From NCBI GenBank assembly GCA_042701975.1, contig CP170561.1:4340001-4404000 (forward strand): a stretch of DNA of 64,000 bases, given 5' to 3'. This DNA is from JAFALK01 sp042701975. Its GTDB lineage: Bacteria > Pseudomonadota > Gammaproteobacteria > Burkholderiales > Burkholderiaceae_C. Position numbers and translations under genes: made by a program. This document shows positions 51,900 to 60,320 of the stretch, piece by piece (the stretch's first letter is position 1; each line of letters begins with the position of its first letter). Below the pieces are notes generated by a model. It worked only from the letters and a program-made list of their open reading frames with translations, had not been told where the DNA came from and did not search any database.

Positions 51900-51968
51900 A
51901 GGGCCGCGGCCGGGAATTGCAGAGACTTTCGGCACTTTTGCAATGCTGTCGAACTCTTCCCGCTGCCC

Positions 51969-52763
51969 ATGTCCGCTGTTCACCTCACCCTTCGCCCCCT
52001 GCCCAATCTGCGCGTGCTGGTGACCGCTGGCGCCAACGGCATCGGCGCCGCCGTCGCCCGGGCTTTCCATGCGGCGGGTTGCCGCGTCCACGTCTGCGAT
52101 GTGGACCGGGCCGCGCTGGACCGGCTGGTGGCCGAGGCTCCCGGCATCACGGGCAGCATGGCGGACGCCTCGATCTCCGCCGAGGTGGACGCGGTGTTCG
52201 ACGACGTGCGCAGCCACCTGGGCGGGCTGGACGTGCTGATCAACAACGCCGGCATCGCCGGCCCCACGGGCGCCATCGAGGACATCGACGCCACGAGCTG
52301 GGAGCGCACGGTCGCGGTCAACCTGAACAGCCAATACTATTTCGCGCGCCGGGCGGTGCCGCTGCTCAAGGCCTCGAGCAGCAGCCCGAGCCTGATCGCC
52401 ATCAGCTCCGTCGCCGGGCGCCTGGGCTACGCCTACCGCACGCCTTATGCGTCGAGCAAGTGGGGCGTGGTGGGCCTGACCAAGTCGCTGGCCATCGAGC
52501 TGGGCCCGCAGGGCGTCCGGGTGAACGCCATCCTGCCCGGCGCCGTCGAGGGCGAGCGCATGACCAGCGTGATCGCCGCACGGGCGACGACGACCGGGGT
52601 CAGCATCGATACCATGCGCCAGCAGTACCTCGAGAAGATCTCGCTGCGCCGCATGGTGACGGCGGACGACGTGGCGGCGATGGCGCTGTTCCTGTGTTCG
52701 CCCGCTGCACGCAATCTGTCCGGCCAGGTCATCAGCGTGGACGGCAATCTCGAATACCTCTGA
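51969..52763 (+). CDS. SDR-family oxidoreductase, copy B
   Basis: A 264-residue SDR, closely similar to copy A from start to end. Motifs: TAGANGIGAAVARA, VDRAALDRL, NNAG, the catalytic Ser in ISSVAGRLGYAYRT and YASSK; ends SGQVISVDGNLEYL. CDVDRA suggests NAD. First gene of a nine-gene plus-strand operon that carries the ABC transporter, the beta-keto acid cleavage enzyme and two more SDRs. Reaction assigned only as alcohol/ketone oxidoreduction. Confidence 0.88.
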   Translation: MSAVHLTLRPLPNLRVLVTAGANGIGAAVARAFHAAGCRVHVCDVDRAALDRLVAEAPGITGSMADASISAEVDAVFDDVRSHLGGLDVLINNAGIAGPTGAIEDIDATSWERTVAVNLNSQYYFARRAVPLLKASSSSPSLIAISSVAGRLGYAYRTPYASSKWGVVGLTKSLAIELGPQGVRVNAILPGAVEGERMTSVIAARATTTGVSIDTMRQQYLEKISLRRMVTADDVAAMALFLCSPAARNLSGQVISVDGNLEYL

Positions 52764-52792
52764 ATCAAGAAGACAAAAGCATGGAGACAAGA

Positions 52793-54037
52793 ATGAACCC
52801 GCTTCGCCTGGCGAGCGTGCCCGCGGCGCTGCTGCTCGCCGCCGCGGCATCGGCAGCGCATGCCGCGCCCGTGAAGATCGGCCTGCTGGAGACGCTGTCC
52901 GGCCCGCAGGCCTCGACCGGCCAGACCTACCGCACCGGCGTGCGCTACGCCATCGAGAAGATGAACGCTGCCGGCGGCTGGAACGGCCAGCCCGTGCAGC
53001 TCGTCGAGTTCGACAACCAAGGCGGCCCGGCCGGTGCCGCGGACAAGCTCAAGGCCGCCATTGCCGATGGCGTGCAGATCGTGGTCCAGGGTTCCTCGTC
53101 GGCCATCGGCGGCCAGATCACCGAGGACGTGCGCAAGCACAACCTGCGCAATCCGGGCAAGGAGATCGTCTACATCAACATCGGCGCCGAAGCGCTGGAG
53201 CTGACCGGCGAGAAGTGCAACTTCCACCACTTCCGCCTGACGGCCAACGCGCAGATGCGCACCAAGGTGCTGGTGCAGGGCATGAGGCAGGACAAGGCGC
53301 TGGGCACGCGGGTGTACTCGATCAACCAGAACTACTCCTGGGGCCAGGACATGGAGAGGGCCATCGTCGACAACGCGGCGGCCGGCGGCTACCAGGTAGT
53401 GGAAAAGACGCTGCACGACGTCAACAAGATCCAGGACTTCGCGCCTTATGTGGCCAAGATCAGCGCCTCGCGCGCGGACACGGTGCTCACCGGCAACTGG
53501 TCCAACGACCTGCTGCTCCTGATGAAGGCGGCCAAGGCCGGTGGCCTGAAGGCGCATTTCGGCACCGTGTATCTGGACCAGCCCGGCAACATCACCAACG
53601 CCGGTGAGCTGGCCCTGGGCAATTTCGTCGCCCACACCTTCAATGCCGAAGCCGGCGGCAGCGAGGCCGAGCGCTTCGTCGCCGACTTCTCCGCCAAGAC
53701 GGGCCACGCGCCGGTCTTTGTCGAGCCCCAGGCCGTGTACGGGCTCGAGATGGTGGCCGACGCGCTCCGGCGCACCAAGGCAACGGCCAGCGGCCTGCTC
53801 GACGTGAACGCCTTCGCCCGCGCGATGGAGACGGCCCGCGTCAAGACACCGATGGGCGAGTTCAGCATGCGCGCGGCCGACCACCAGCTGATGATGCCGC
53901 TGGTCGTGTCCGTCGTGGCCAAGGACGCGAAGTACAAGGCCGACGGCACCGGCATGGGCTTCAAGCCCGTGCGCGTCTTCACGGCCGAGGAGTCCGCCGT
54001 GCCGGCCCAGGCCTCCTGCAAGATGCGGCGGCCCTGA
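52793..54037 (+). CDS. ABC transporter substrate-binding protein, LivK type, copy B
   Basis: A 414-residue periplasmic binding protein. The ATG at 52793 is preceded by GGAG at six bases, so the upstream ATG at 52781 overlaps the ribosome-binding site and is unlikely. Signal peptide ends SAAHA; the mature part begins APVKIGLLETLSGPQASTGQ. Long identical stretches with copy A (for example SSSAIGGQITEDVRKHNLRN). Its stop overlaps the LivH start by one base. Delivers the substrate to LivHMGF; ligand likely an aromatic or short-chain acid. Confidence 0.92.
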   Translation: MNPLRLASVPAALLLAAAASAAHAAPVKIGLLETLSGPQASTGQTYRTGVRYAIEKMNAAGGWNGQPVQLVEFDNQGGPAGAADKLKAAIADGVQIVVQGSSSAIGGQITEDVRKHNLRNPGKEIVYINIGAEALELTGEKCNFHHFRLTANAQMRTKVLVQGMRQDKALGTRVYSINQNYSWGQDMERAIVDNAAAGGYQVVEKTLHDVNKIQDFAPYVAKISASRADTVLTGNWSNDLLLLMKAAKAGGLKAHFGTVYLDQPGNITNAGELALGNFVAHTFNAEAGGSEAERFVADFSAKTGHAPVFVEPQAVYGLEMVADALRRTKATASGLLDVNAFARAMETARVKTPMGEFSMRAADHQLMMPLVVSVVAKDAKYKADGTGMGFKPVRVFTAEESAVPAQASCKMRRP

Positions 54038-54978
54038 TGGACACGATTGTTTTTGCCCTGCTCAACGGCGTCATCTACGGGCTGCTGCTGTTCATGGTGT
54101 CGGCCGGGCTGACGCTGATCTTCGGCATGATGGGCGTGCTCAATTTCGCCCACGCCTCGTTCTACATGCTGGGCGCCTACTTCGCCTACTCGCTGCAAGA
54201 CGTCGTGGGCTTTGCGCCGGCCGTCGTGCTGGCCACGCTGCTGGCCGGCGCGGTGGGCGCGGGGGTAGAGCGCTTCTTCCTGCGGCGGGTCCACCGCTTC
54301 GGCCACGCGCACGAGCTGCTGCTCACCTTCGGCATCTCCTTCATCATCGCCGAGACGATCAAGCTGCTGTTCGGCAACTACCCCGTGCAGTACCGCATTC
54401 CGGCCAGCCTTGACGTGGCGGCCTTCACCGTGGGTACGCAGCAGTACCCGGCCTACCGCGTGCTGATGGGCGCGGTGGCGCTGGCGATGTTCGCGGCGCT
54501 GTTCCTGCTGCTGCGCTACACGCGCATCGGCATCATCGTGCGCTCGGCCATCTACAAGCCGCGCATGGTGGAGGCGCTCGGGCACAACGTGCAGCGCGTC
54601 TTCATGGGCGTGTTCGGCGTGGGCGCGGCATTGGCCGGGCTGGCCGGTGCCATTGCCGGCGCCTTCTACACGACCAGCCCCAACATGGCGTTGGAGATCG
54701 GCGTGATGGTGTTCGTCGTCGTGGTCGTCGGCGGGCTCGGCTCGCTGGGCGGCGCCATGCTGGCCTCGCTGCTGATCGGCGTGATGACCTCGCTGGCCGT
54801 GGGCATCGACAGCAGCCTGGCCGACCTGCTCGCGCTCGTTGGCGCCCGCGACTGGGCCGAATCGGCGGGCGGGCTGCTCACGCTCAAGCTCTCCAGCCTC
54901 GCCGCCACCCTGCCCTTCGCCCTGATGTTGCTCGTGCTGCTGGTGCGGCCATCGGGCCTGATGGGCGAGAAGAACTGA
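54037..54978 (+). CDS. livH: Branched-chain-type ABC transporter permease, LivH family
   Basis: A 313-residue inner-membrane permease with about eight helices. Family motifs: GLTLIFGMMGVLNFAHASFY near the start, the EAA-like region EALGHNVQRVFMGVFGVGAA and VVVVGGLGSLGGAMLASLLI. It pairs with LivM to form the channel. The start overlaps the substrate-binding-protein stop. The gene symbol describes the family; transport of a branched-chain amino acid is not implied in this catabolic setting. Confidence 0.92.
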   Translation: MDTIVFALLNGVIYGLLLFMVSAGLTLIFGMMGVLNFAHASFYMLGAYFAYSLQDVVGFAPAVVLATLLAGAVGAGVERFFLRRVHRFGHAHELLLTFGISFIIAETIKLLFGNYPVQYRIPASLDVAAFTVGTQQYPAYRVLMGAVALAMFAALFLLLRYTRIGIIVRSAIYKPRMVEALGHNVQRVFMGVFGVGAALAGLAGAIAGAFYTTSPNMALEIGVMVFVVVVVGGLGSLGGAMLASLLIGVMTSLAVGIDSSLADLLALVGARDWAESAGGLLTLKLSSLAATLPFALMLLVLLVRPSGLMGEKN

Positions 54979-54986
54979 AGCGATCC

Positions 54987-56216
54987 ATGCGTACCTCCCT
55001 CCCACTCCTGCTGGGCGGCACGGCAGTGCTTGTCGCCCTGCCCTGGCTGCTGTCCTCTGGGCTGCTCAACGCCTCCATCCAGATGCTGATCGCCGCGCTG
55101 TTCGCCAGCGCCTACAGCCTGCTGGCGGGCCGCGCGGGCATGCTCTCCTTCGGCCACGCCGCCTACTTCGGCGTTGGCGCCTTCGCCACCGTGCACGCCA
55201 TGAACGCCGTGGGTGGCGCGGGCCTGCTGCCCACACCCCTGCTACCGCTGGCCGGCGCCGGCACCGGCCTGGCGGTTGGCATCGTTGCCGGCTGGTTTGC
55301 CACCAAGCGCTCCGGCACGGCCTTCGCCATGATCACGCTGGCCATCGCCGAGCTGCTGCACGCACTGGCGCCGCAGCTCAAGGGCTGGTTCGGCGGCGAG
55401 TCCGGCATCTCCACCATGCGCATGCCGGCCTGGGGCCTGACCTTCGGCAGCACGACCGAGGTCTACTACCTGACGCTCGCCTGGGTGCTACTGGCCCTGG
55501 CGCTGCTGTACTTCCACACGCTGACGCCGCTCGGTCGGCTCACGCTGGCCCTGCGCGAGAACGGGCACAGGCTGCGCTTCCTCGGCTACAACGTGCACGG
55601 CCTGGGCGTCTCGGCCTTCGCCATCTCGGGGATGTTCTCGGGCCTGGCGGGTGCGCTGCAGGTGGTCAGCAACGAATCGGCCAACTACGTCGTCTTCGAT
55701 GCCGGCGTCTCGGCGGCCGTGGTGCTCAACAGCTATATCGGCGGCGTGACGGCCTTTCTCGGCCCGGCCTTCGGCGCCGCGCTGATGACCTTCTTCGGCT
55801 ATGCCGTGTCCGACGCCACGCAAGCCTGGATGCTCTACCAGGGCGTGATCTTCGTGCTCGTGATGATGTTCGTGCCCGAGGGCCTGGTCGGCTTGGTGGC
55901 GACCACGCGCCAGCTCGCCGCCCGTCTGGGCTTGCGTGCCCTGCCCCTGGCGGCGGCCTGGGTGATTGGCGGGCTGCTGGTCTCGGCTGGCTTCGTGTTC
56001 GGCATCGAGATCCTGCAACGGGTCTGCTCGCAGGACTATCGCGCCTTGCTGCGTGCCGGCGAGGCCTGGCCCGCCGTGCAGCTGCTGGGCCGCGATTGGC
56101 TGCCCGGCGCGATTGGCACCTGGGCCACGGCCTTGCTCCCGCTCGCCGCAGGCTGCGCGGTGCTGGCATTCACGCGAACCATTCAACGTCGCTGGATCGC
56201 GGAGGTCGCCCGATGA
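54987..56216 (+). CDS. livM: Branched-chain-type ABC transporter permease, LivM family, with C-terminal extension
   Basis: A 409-residue permease. The core (to about 310) has LLAGRAGMLSFGHAAYFGVG, ALRENGHRLRFLGYNVHGLG and the usual FVLVMMFVPEGLVGLV end. About 95 residues follow that LivM proteins normally lack, with two extra hydrophobic helices (LPLAAAWVIGGLLVSAGFVF; TWATALLPLAAGCAVLAF) flanking a Trp/Leu-rich periplasmic loop. The ribosome-binding site is weak and the gap to livH is eight bases. Overlaps livG by four bases. Confidence 0.92.
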   Translation: MRTSLPLLLGGTAVLVALPWLLSSGLLNASIQMLIAALFASAYSLLAGRAGMLSFGHAAYFGVGAFATVHAMNAVGGAGLLPTPLLPLAGAGTGLAVGIVAGWFATKRSGTAFAMITLAIAELLHALAPQLKGWFGGESGISTMRMPAWGLTFGSTTEVYYLTLAWVLLALALLYFHTLTPLGRLTLALRENGHRLRFLGYNVHGLGVSAFAISGMFSGLAGALQVVSNESANYVVFDAGVSAAVVLNSYIGGVTAFLGPAFGAALMTFFGYAVSDATQAWMLYQGVIFVLVMMFVPEGLVGLVATTRQLAARLGLRALPLAAAWVIGGLLVSAGFVFGIEILQRVCSQDYRALLRAGEAWPAVQLLGRDWLPGAIGTWATALLPLAAGCAVLAFTRTIQRRWIAEVAR

Positions 56217-56974
56217 GCCACAGCAGTTCCATCTTGCGGGTCGAAGGATTGCGCAAGTCCTTCGGCAGCATTGAGATCATCCGCGGCGTCGATCTTGACC
56301 TCGCTCCCGGCGAGCGCCGCGCCCTGATCGGGCCCAACGGCGCGGGCAAGTCCACGCTGTTCCATCTGATCTCCGGCAATCTCGGCCCCACGACGGGCCA
56401 AGTGGAGTTCGACGGCCAGCGCATCACCGGCTGGTCGCCGGAGCGCATCAACCGCGCCGGCCTGGCCCGCTCCTTCCAGATCACCAACATCTTTCCGCGG
56501 CTGACGGTGTTCGAGAACATCCGCGTCGCCGTGATGCGCCAGCGCGGCCTGCAGTACAGCTTCTGGCAGCGCATCTCGCGCGTGGCCGGCCTGCGCGAAG
56601 CGGCCGAGCAGCTGATGGAGCGGGTGCGCCTGCAGGGCCGAGCGGACACGCTGGCGGGCGAGATGTCGTACTCGGAACAGCGTTCGCTCGAGCTGGCGAT
56701 GACGCTGGCCTCCGACCCCAAGCTGATCCTGCTTGATGAGCCCATGGCCGGCATGTCTGCCGAGGAAACCGAATACACGCTGCAGCTGATCCGTGAAGTG
56801 ACCGTGGGCCGCGCGCTGCTGATCGTGGAGCACGACATGGACGTGGTCTTCCAGCTTTCTGATCACATCAGCGTGCTGGTGTACGGACAGGTCATCGCCA
56901 CCGGCACGCCGCAGGAGATCCGCCAGCATCAGGGCGTGCGCGAGGCTTACCTCGGCGAGGAGGTGGCAGCATGA
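56213..56974 (+). CDS. livG: ABC transporter ATPase, LivG family
   Basis: A 253-residue ATPase. Walker A is IGPNGAGKSTLFHL (intact Lys), Walker B KLILLDEPMAGMS, H-loop LIVEHDMDVVF. The signature loop is MSYSEQ, the divergent form found in LivG-type proteins. Start at the ATG overlapping the livM stop. Works with LivF to power LivHM. Its stop overlaps the livF start. Confidence 0.92.
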   Translation: MSHSSSILRVEGLRKSFGSIEIIRGVDLDLAPGERRALIGPNGAGKSTLFHLISGNLGPTTGQVEFDGQRITGWSPERINRAGLARSFQITNIFPRLTVFENIRVAVMRQRGLQYSFWQRISRVAGLREAAEQLMERVRLQGRADTLAGEMSYSEQRSLELAMTLASDPKLILLDEPMAGMSAEETEYTLQLIREVTVGRALLIVEHDMDVVFQLSDHISVLVYGQVIATGTPQEIRQHQGVREAYLGEEVAA

Positions 56975-57684
56975 GCGAAGCACTGCTTGAAGTCCGCGAC
57001 CTGCACGCGCATTACGGCAAGAGCCACATCCTGCAGGGCGTGAGCTTTGCCGTGGGCCAGGGCGAGGTGCTGAGCCTGCTCGGCCGCAACGGCTCGGGCC
57101 GCTCCACCACGCTCAAAGCCGTGATGGGCCTGTTGCCGCCGAGCGGCGGCAGCGTGCTTCTCGCCGGCAAGGAGTTGGCCGGCGCCAAGCCGCACACCAT
57201 CTGCCGCAGCGGCCTGGCCTATGTGCCCGAAGAGCGCGAAGTCTTTGCCAACCTCACGGTGGACGAGAACCTGCGCATGGGCGAACAGCCCGGAGCACCG
57301 GGCGCGCCGCGCTGGACCGTGACGCAGATGTTCGACTACTTCCCGCGCCTGAAGGAGCGCCGCAACACGCGTGCCGGCAGCCTCTCAGGCGGCGAGCAGC
57401 AGATGCTGACGATGTGCCGCTCTCTGCTCGGCAATCCGAAGCTCATCCTCATCGATGAGCCGACCGAAGGCCTGGCGCCCATGATCGTCGCCCAGGTGGG
57501 CGAATGCATCGCGGACATGCGGCGCCACGGCGTGTCCGTCGTGCTCGTCGAGCAGAAGCTGGCGATTGCGCTCAAGGTCTCCACGCGCGTCTGCGTGATG
57601 GGCCACGGCCGCATCGTCTTCGAAGGCACGCCCCAACAACTGGAATCCGACCCTGAGCTGCTCGCGCAGTGGCTCGCCGTCTAG
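56971..57684 (+). CDS. livF: ABC transporter ATPase, LivF family, with Arg in Walker A
   Basis: A 237-residue ATPase. The signature LSGGEQQMLTMCRSLL, Walker B LILIDEPTEGLAP and VLVEQKLAIAL are normal. The P-loop reads LLGRNGSGRSTTLKA: the invariant lysine is an arginine (codon CGC), so ATP hydrolysis at this site may be weak, while LivG keeps a canonical site. An asymmetric ATPase pair is possible. Followed by the beta-keto acid cleavage gene 17 bp later. Confidence 0.92.
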   Translation: MSEALLEVRDLHAHYGKSHILQGVSFAVGQGEVLSLLGRNGSGRSTTLKAVMGLLPPSGGSVLLAGKELAGAKPHTICRSGLAYVPEEREVFANLTVDENLRMGEQPGAPGAPRWTVTQMFDYFPRLKERRNTRAGSLSGGEQQMLTMCRSLLGNPKLILIDEPTEGLAPMIVAQVGECIADMRRHGVSVVLVEQKLAIALKVSTRVCVMGHGRIVFEGTPQQLESDPELLAQWLAV

Positions 57685-57701
57685 ACAGGAAGTCATACAC
57701 C

Positions 57702-58643
57702 ATGCAAGACAAAGTCATCATCAGCTGTGCCGTCACCGGCGCCGTCCACACGCCGACCATGTCGCCGTACCTGCCGATCACGCCGGACCAGATCGCCGAG
57801 CAGGCCATCGCGGCGGCCGAGGCAGGGGCTGCCATCCTGCACCTGCACGCCCGCGACCCGCGCGACGGCCGGCCGACGCCGGACCCGGCCGTCTTCGACC
57901 AGTTCGTGCCGCGCATCAAGGCGGCGACGGATGCCGTCATCAACATCACCTCGGGCGGCAGCACGCGCATGACGCTCGAAGAACGGCTGGCCTATCCGCT
58001 GAAGGCGCAGCCAGAGATGTGTTCTCTGAACATGGGTTCGATGAACTTCTCGGTGCATCCGCTGGCGCGCCGCTACCAGCAGTGGCAGCACGACTGGGAG
58101 CAGCCGTACATCGAGGGCATGGAAGACCTGATCTTCCGGAACACCTTCCGCGACATCAAGCACATCCTCAAGGCGCTGGGCGAGGATTGCGGCACGCGCT
58201 TCGAGTTCGAGTGCTACGACGTGGGCCATCTCTACACGTTGGCGCACTTCAGGGACGAAGGTCTGCTGGACCTGAACAAGGGGCCACTCTTCATCCAGGC
58301 CGTGCTGGGCATCCTCGGTGGCATGGGGCCGGATCCGGAAAACCTGATCCACATGCGCACCACGGCCGATCGGCTCTTTGGCCGCAGCAACTATCGCTTC
58401 TCGGTTCTCGGCGGCGGCCGGCACCAGATGCCGCTGGTGACCCTGGGTGCTGTGATGGGCGGTCATGTGCGCGTCGGACTGGAGGACAGCCTCTACATCG
58501 CCAAGGGCCAGTTGGCCCACTCCTGCGCCGACCAGGTGAGGAAGATCCGCCGCATCCTCGAAGAGCTCTCGCTGGAGGTGGCCACGCCGGACGAGGCCCG
58601 CGCCATGCTCGGCTTGAAGGGCAAGAACGCCGTCAAGTTCTGA
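57702..58643 (+). CDS. Beta-keto acid cleavage enzyme (BKACE family, PF05853)
   Basis: A 313-residue zinc enzyme that condenses a beta-keto acid with acetyl-CoA, giving acetoacetate and a new acyl-CoA. Visible features: IISCAVTGAVHTPTMSPYLP, zinc ligands His47 and His49 in AAILHLHARDPRDG, the phosphate-binding INITSGGS, and the late Glu in GHVRVGLEDSLYIAKG. The ATG follows AGGAAG. Family substrates include 3-keto-5-aminohexanoate and dehydrocarnitine; here the residues that read the side chain cannot be matched to one of them. Central degradation step of the island in my reading. Confidence 0.9.
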   Translation: MQDKVIISCAVTGAVHTPTMSPYLPITPDQIAEQAIAAAEAGAAILHLHARDPRDGRPTPDPAVFDQFVPRIKAATDAVINITSGGSTRMTLEERLAYPLKAQPEMCSLNMGSMNFSVHPLARRYQQWQHDWEQPYIEGMEDLIFRNTFRDIKHILKALGEDCGTRFEFECYDVGHLYTLAHFRDEGLLDLNKGPLFIQAVLGILGGMGPDPENLIHMRTTADRLFGRSNYRFSVLGGGRHQMPLVTLGAVMGGHVRVGLEDSLYIAKGQLAHSCADQVRKIRRILEELSLEVATPDEARAMLGLKGKNAVKF

Positions 58644-58659
58644 CCCGGGACTGCACGCG

Positions 58660-59562
58660 ATGGACAAACTGCTGCAAGGCCGCGTTGCCATCGTGACCGG
58701 CGCGGGCGGCGGCCTGGGCCGCGCCCACGCACTGGAGCTGGCACGGCACGGCGCGCGCGTACTCGTCAACGACCTGGCTGGCGACGACTTCGGAGAATCC
58801 GCCAGGCTGCTGGTGCACCAGATCCGCCGCGCCGGTGGCGAAGCGCGTCTGAACCTTGGCGACGTGACCAGCCCGGACGACATGCAGGTGATGGCCGGCC
58901 AGGCGCTGAACGATTGGGGCCGCATCGACATCCTCGTCAACAACGCCGGCATCCTGCGCGACAAGAGCTTCGCCAAGATGTCACTCGAGGACTTCCGCCT
59001 CGTCGTCGAGGTCCACTTGATGGGCGCTGTGAACGCGACCAAGGCCGTGTGGGCGCAGATGCAGCAGCAGCGCTACGGCCGCATCGTGATGACGACTTCT
59101 TCCACCGGCCTCTATGGCAACTTCGGGCAATCCAATTACGGTGCGGCCAAGATGGCCCTGGTCGGCCTCATGCAGACGTTGGCGCTCGAAGGCATCAAGC
59201 ACGACGTCCGCGTCAACTGCCTGGCACCGACGGCTGCCACCGGCATGACGCAGGGCGTGCTGCCGGAAGAGGCGCTGGCGCAGCTCACGCCAGAACAGGT
59301 GAGCCCGGCGCTCATTCCGCTGGTGGTGGAGTCCGCACCCACGCGCTTCATCCTGCTGGCCGGCGCGGGCAGCTTCGAGGCGGCCCACATCACGATGACG
59401 CAGGGCGTGCATATCGCCGAGTCCGCGGATGCCGGGCGAGCGCTCTGCGGCCGCCTGGCAGAACTGCGCGACCGGCGCGGCGAGATCGTGCCGGATTCGG
59501 GCTGGGAACAGTACGAGCTCGAACTGAGGAAGAGCTCACAAGCAAGGACCCTCACGACATGA
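58660..59562 (+). CDS. SDR, MFE2/17-beta-HSD4-like hydroxyacyl-CoA dehydrogenase type, copy B
   Basis: A 300-residue paralogue of the gene at 41443. Motifs: VTGAGGGLGRAHAL, DVTSPDDM, NNAGILRDKSFAKM and TTSSTGLYGNFGQSNYGAAK. The C-terminal 50 residues are more diverged from copy A than the core. Cytoplasmic; likely oxidises a 3-hydroxyacyl intermediate. It overlaps the next SDR by four bases and follows the BKACE gene by 16 bp. Confidence 0.88.
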   Translation: MDKLLQGRVAIVTGAGGGLGRAHALELARHGARVLVNDLAGDDFGESARLLVHQIRRAGGEARLNLGDVTSPDDMQVMAGQALNDWGRIDILVNNAGILRDKSFAKMSLEDFRLVVEVHLMGAVNATKAVWAQMQQQRYGRIVMTTSSTGLYGNFGQSNYGAAKMALVGLMQTLALEGIKHDVRVNCLAPTAATGMTQGVLPEEALAQLTPEQVSPALIPLVVESAPTRFILLAGAGSFEAAHITMTQGVHIAESADAGRALCGRLAELRDRRGEIVPDSGWEQYELELRKSSQARTLTT

Positions 59563-60320
59563 ACGACAGCAAGCCATTGAGCGGCCAGGTGGCCTGGATC
59601 ACGGGCGCAGGCTCAGGCATCGGCCTGGCTGGCGCGCAGGCACTGGCCTCCGCGGGCGCCATCGTCGTGCTCTCCGGCCGGCGAACGCAGTTGCTGGAAG
59701 CTGCAGCCGAAGGCATCTGTGCGCAAGGCGGATTGGCGGAAGTGGAGAAGCTCGATGCCACCGATGCCGACGCCGTCAGCGCCACTGCAATGCGGATTCT
59801 GCAGCGCCACGCGGGCCGCATCGACGTGCTGCTCAACAGCGCGGGCACGAACACGCCGGAGCGCTTCTGGCGCAACCAGAATGTGCAAGGCTGGCGCCAG
59901 GTGCTGGCGACGAATCTCGACGGCATCTTTTACACCACCCGCGCCGTGCTGCCGGCCATGCGCGCGCGCCGCAACGGCGTGGTCATCAACGTCTCTTCCT
60001 GGGCCGGCGTTCATCACCCCAAGCTCACCGGCCCCGCCTACAACGCCAGCAAGCACGCGGTGACGGCGATGACCGAGACCATCAACATGGAAGAAGGCGT
60101 GCACGGCATCCGCGCCTGCTGCCTCTGCCCCGCCGAGGTCTCGACGCCGATCCTCGACACGAGGCCCAATCCGCCCAGCGCCGAGGAGCGCGGGCGGATG
60201 CTGCAGGCAGAAGACCTGGGCCGGATCGTGCGCTTCATTGCGGAACTGCCGCCTGGGGCATGCATCAACCAGTTGATCGTCAGTCCGACGTGGAATCGGA
60301 TGTATATCGACGATCTGTAG
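59559..60320 (+). CDS. SDR-family oxidoreductase (third type)
   Basis: A 253-residue SDR: ITGAGSGIGLAGAQALASAG, LLNSAG (usual NNAG changed), catalytic Ser/Tyr/Lys in VSSWAGVHHPKLTG and AYNASKHAV. VVLSGRRTQLL after beta-2, with two arginines, suggests NADP(H) preference, unlike the other island SDRs. No paralogue in copy A. It ends the plus-strand operon; no clear terminator follows. Confidence 0.85.
   Translation: MNDSKPLSGQVAWITGAGSGIGLAGAQALASAGAIVVLSGRRTQLLEAAAEGICAQGGLAEVEKLDATDADAVSATAMRILQRHAGRIDVLLNSAGTNTPERFWRNQNVQGWRQVLATNLDGIFYTTRAVLPAMRARRNGVVINVSSWAGVHHPKLTGPAYNASKHAVTAMTETINMEEGVHGIRACCLCPAEVSTPILDTRPNPPSAEERGRMLQAEDLGRIVRFIAELPPGACINQLIVSPTWNRMYIDDL

Noticed and set aside
42341..58643. 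The island as a carnitine-degradation locus (HADH-family dehydrogenase, BKACE and a binding protein)
   Set aside because: Carnitine loci have a thioesterase and a betaine-type importer close to the dehydrogenase and BKACE. Here the importer is Liv-type, and the esterases, tannases and SDRs do not fit. Kept only as an analogy for the chemistry.
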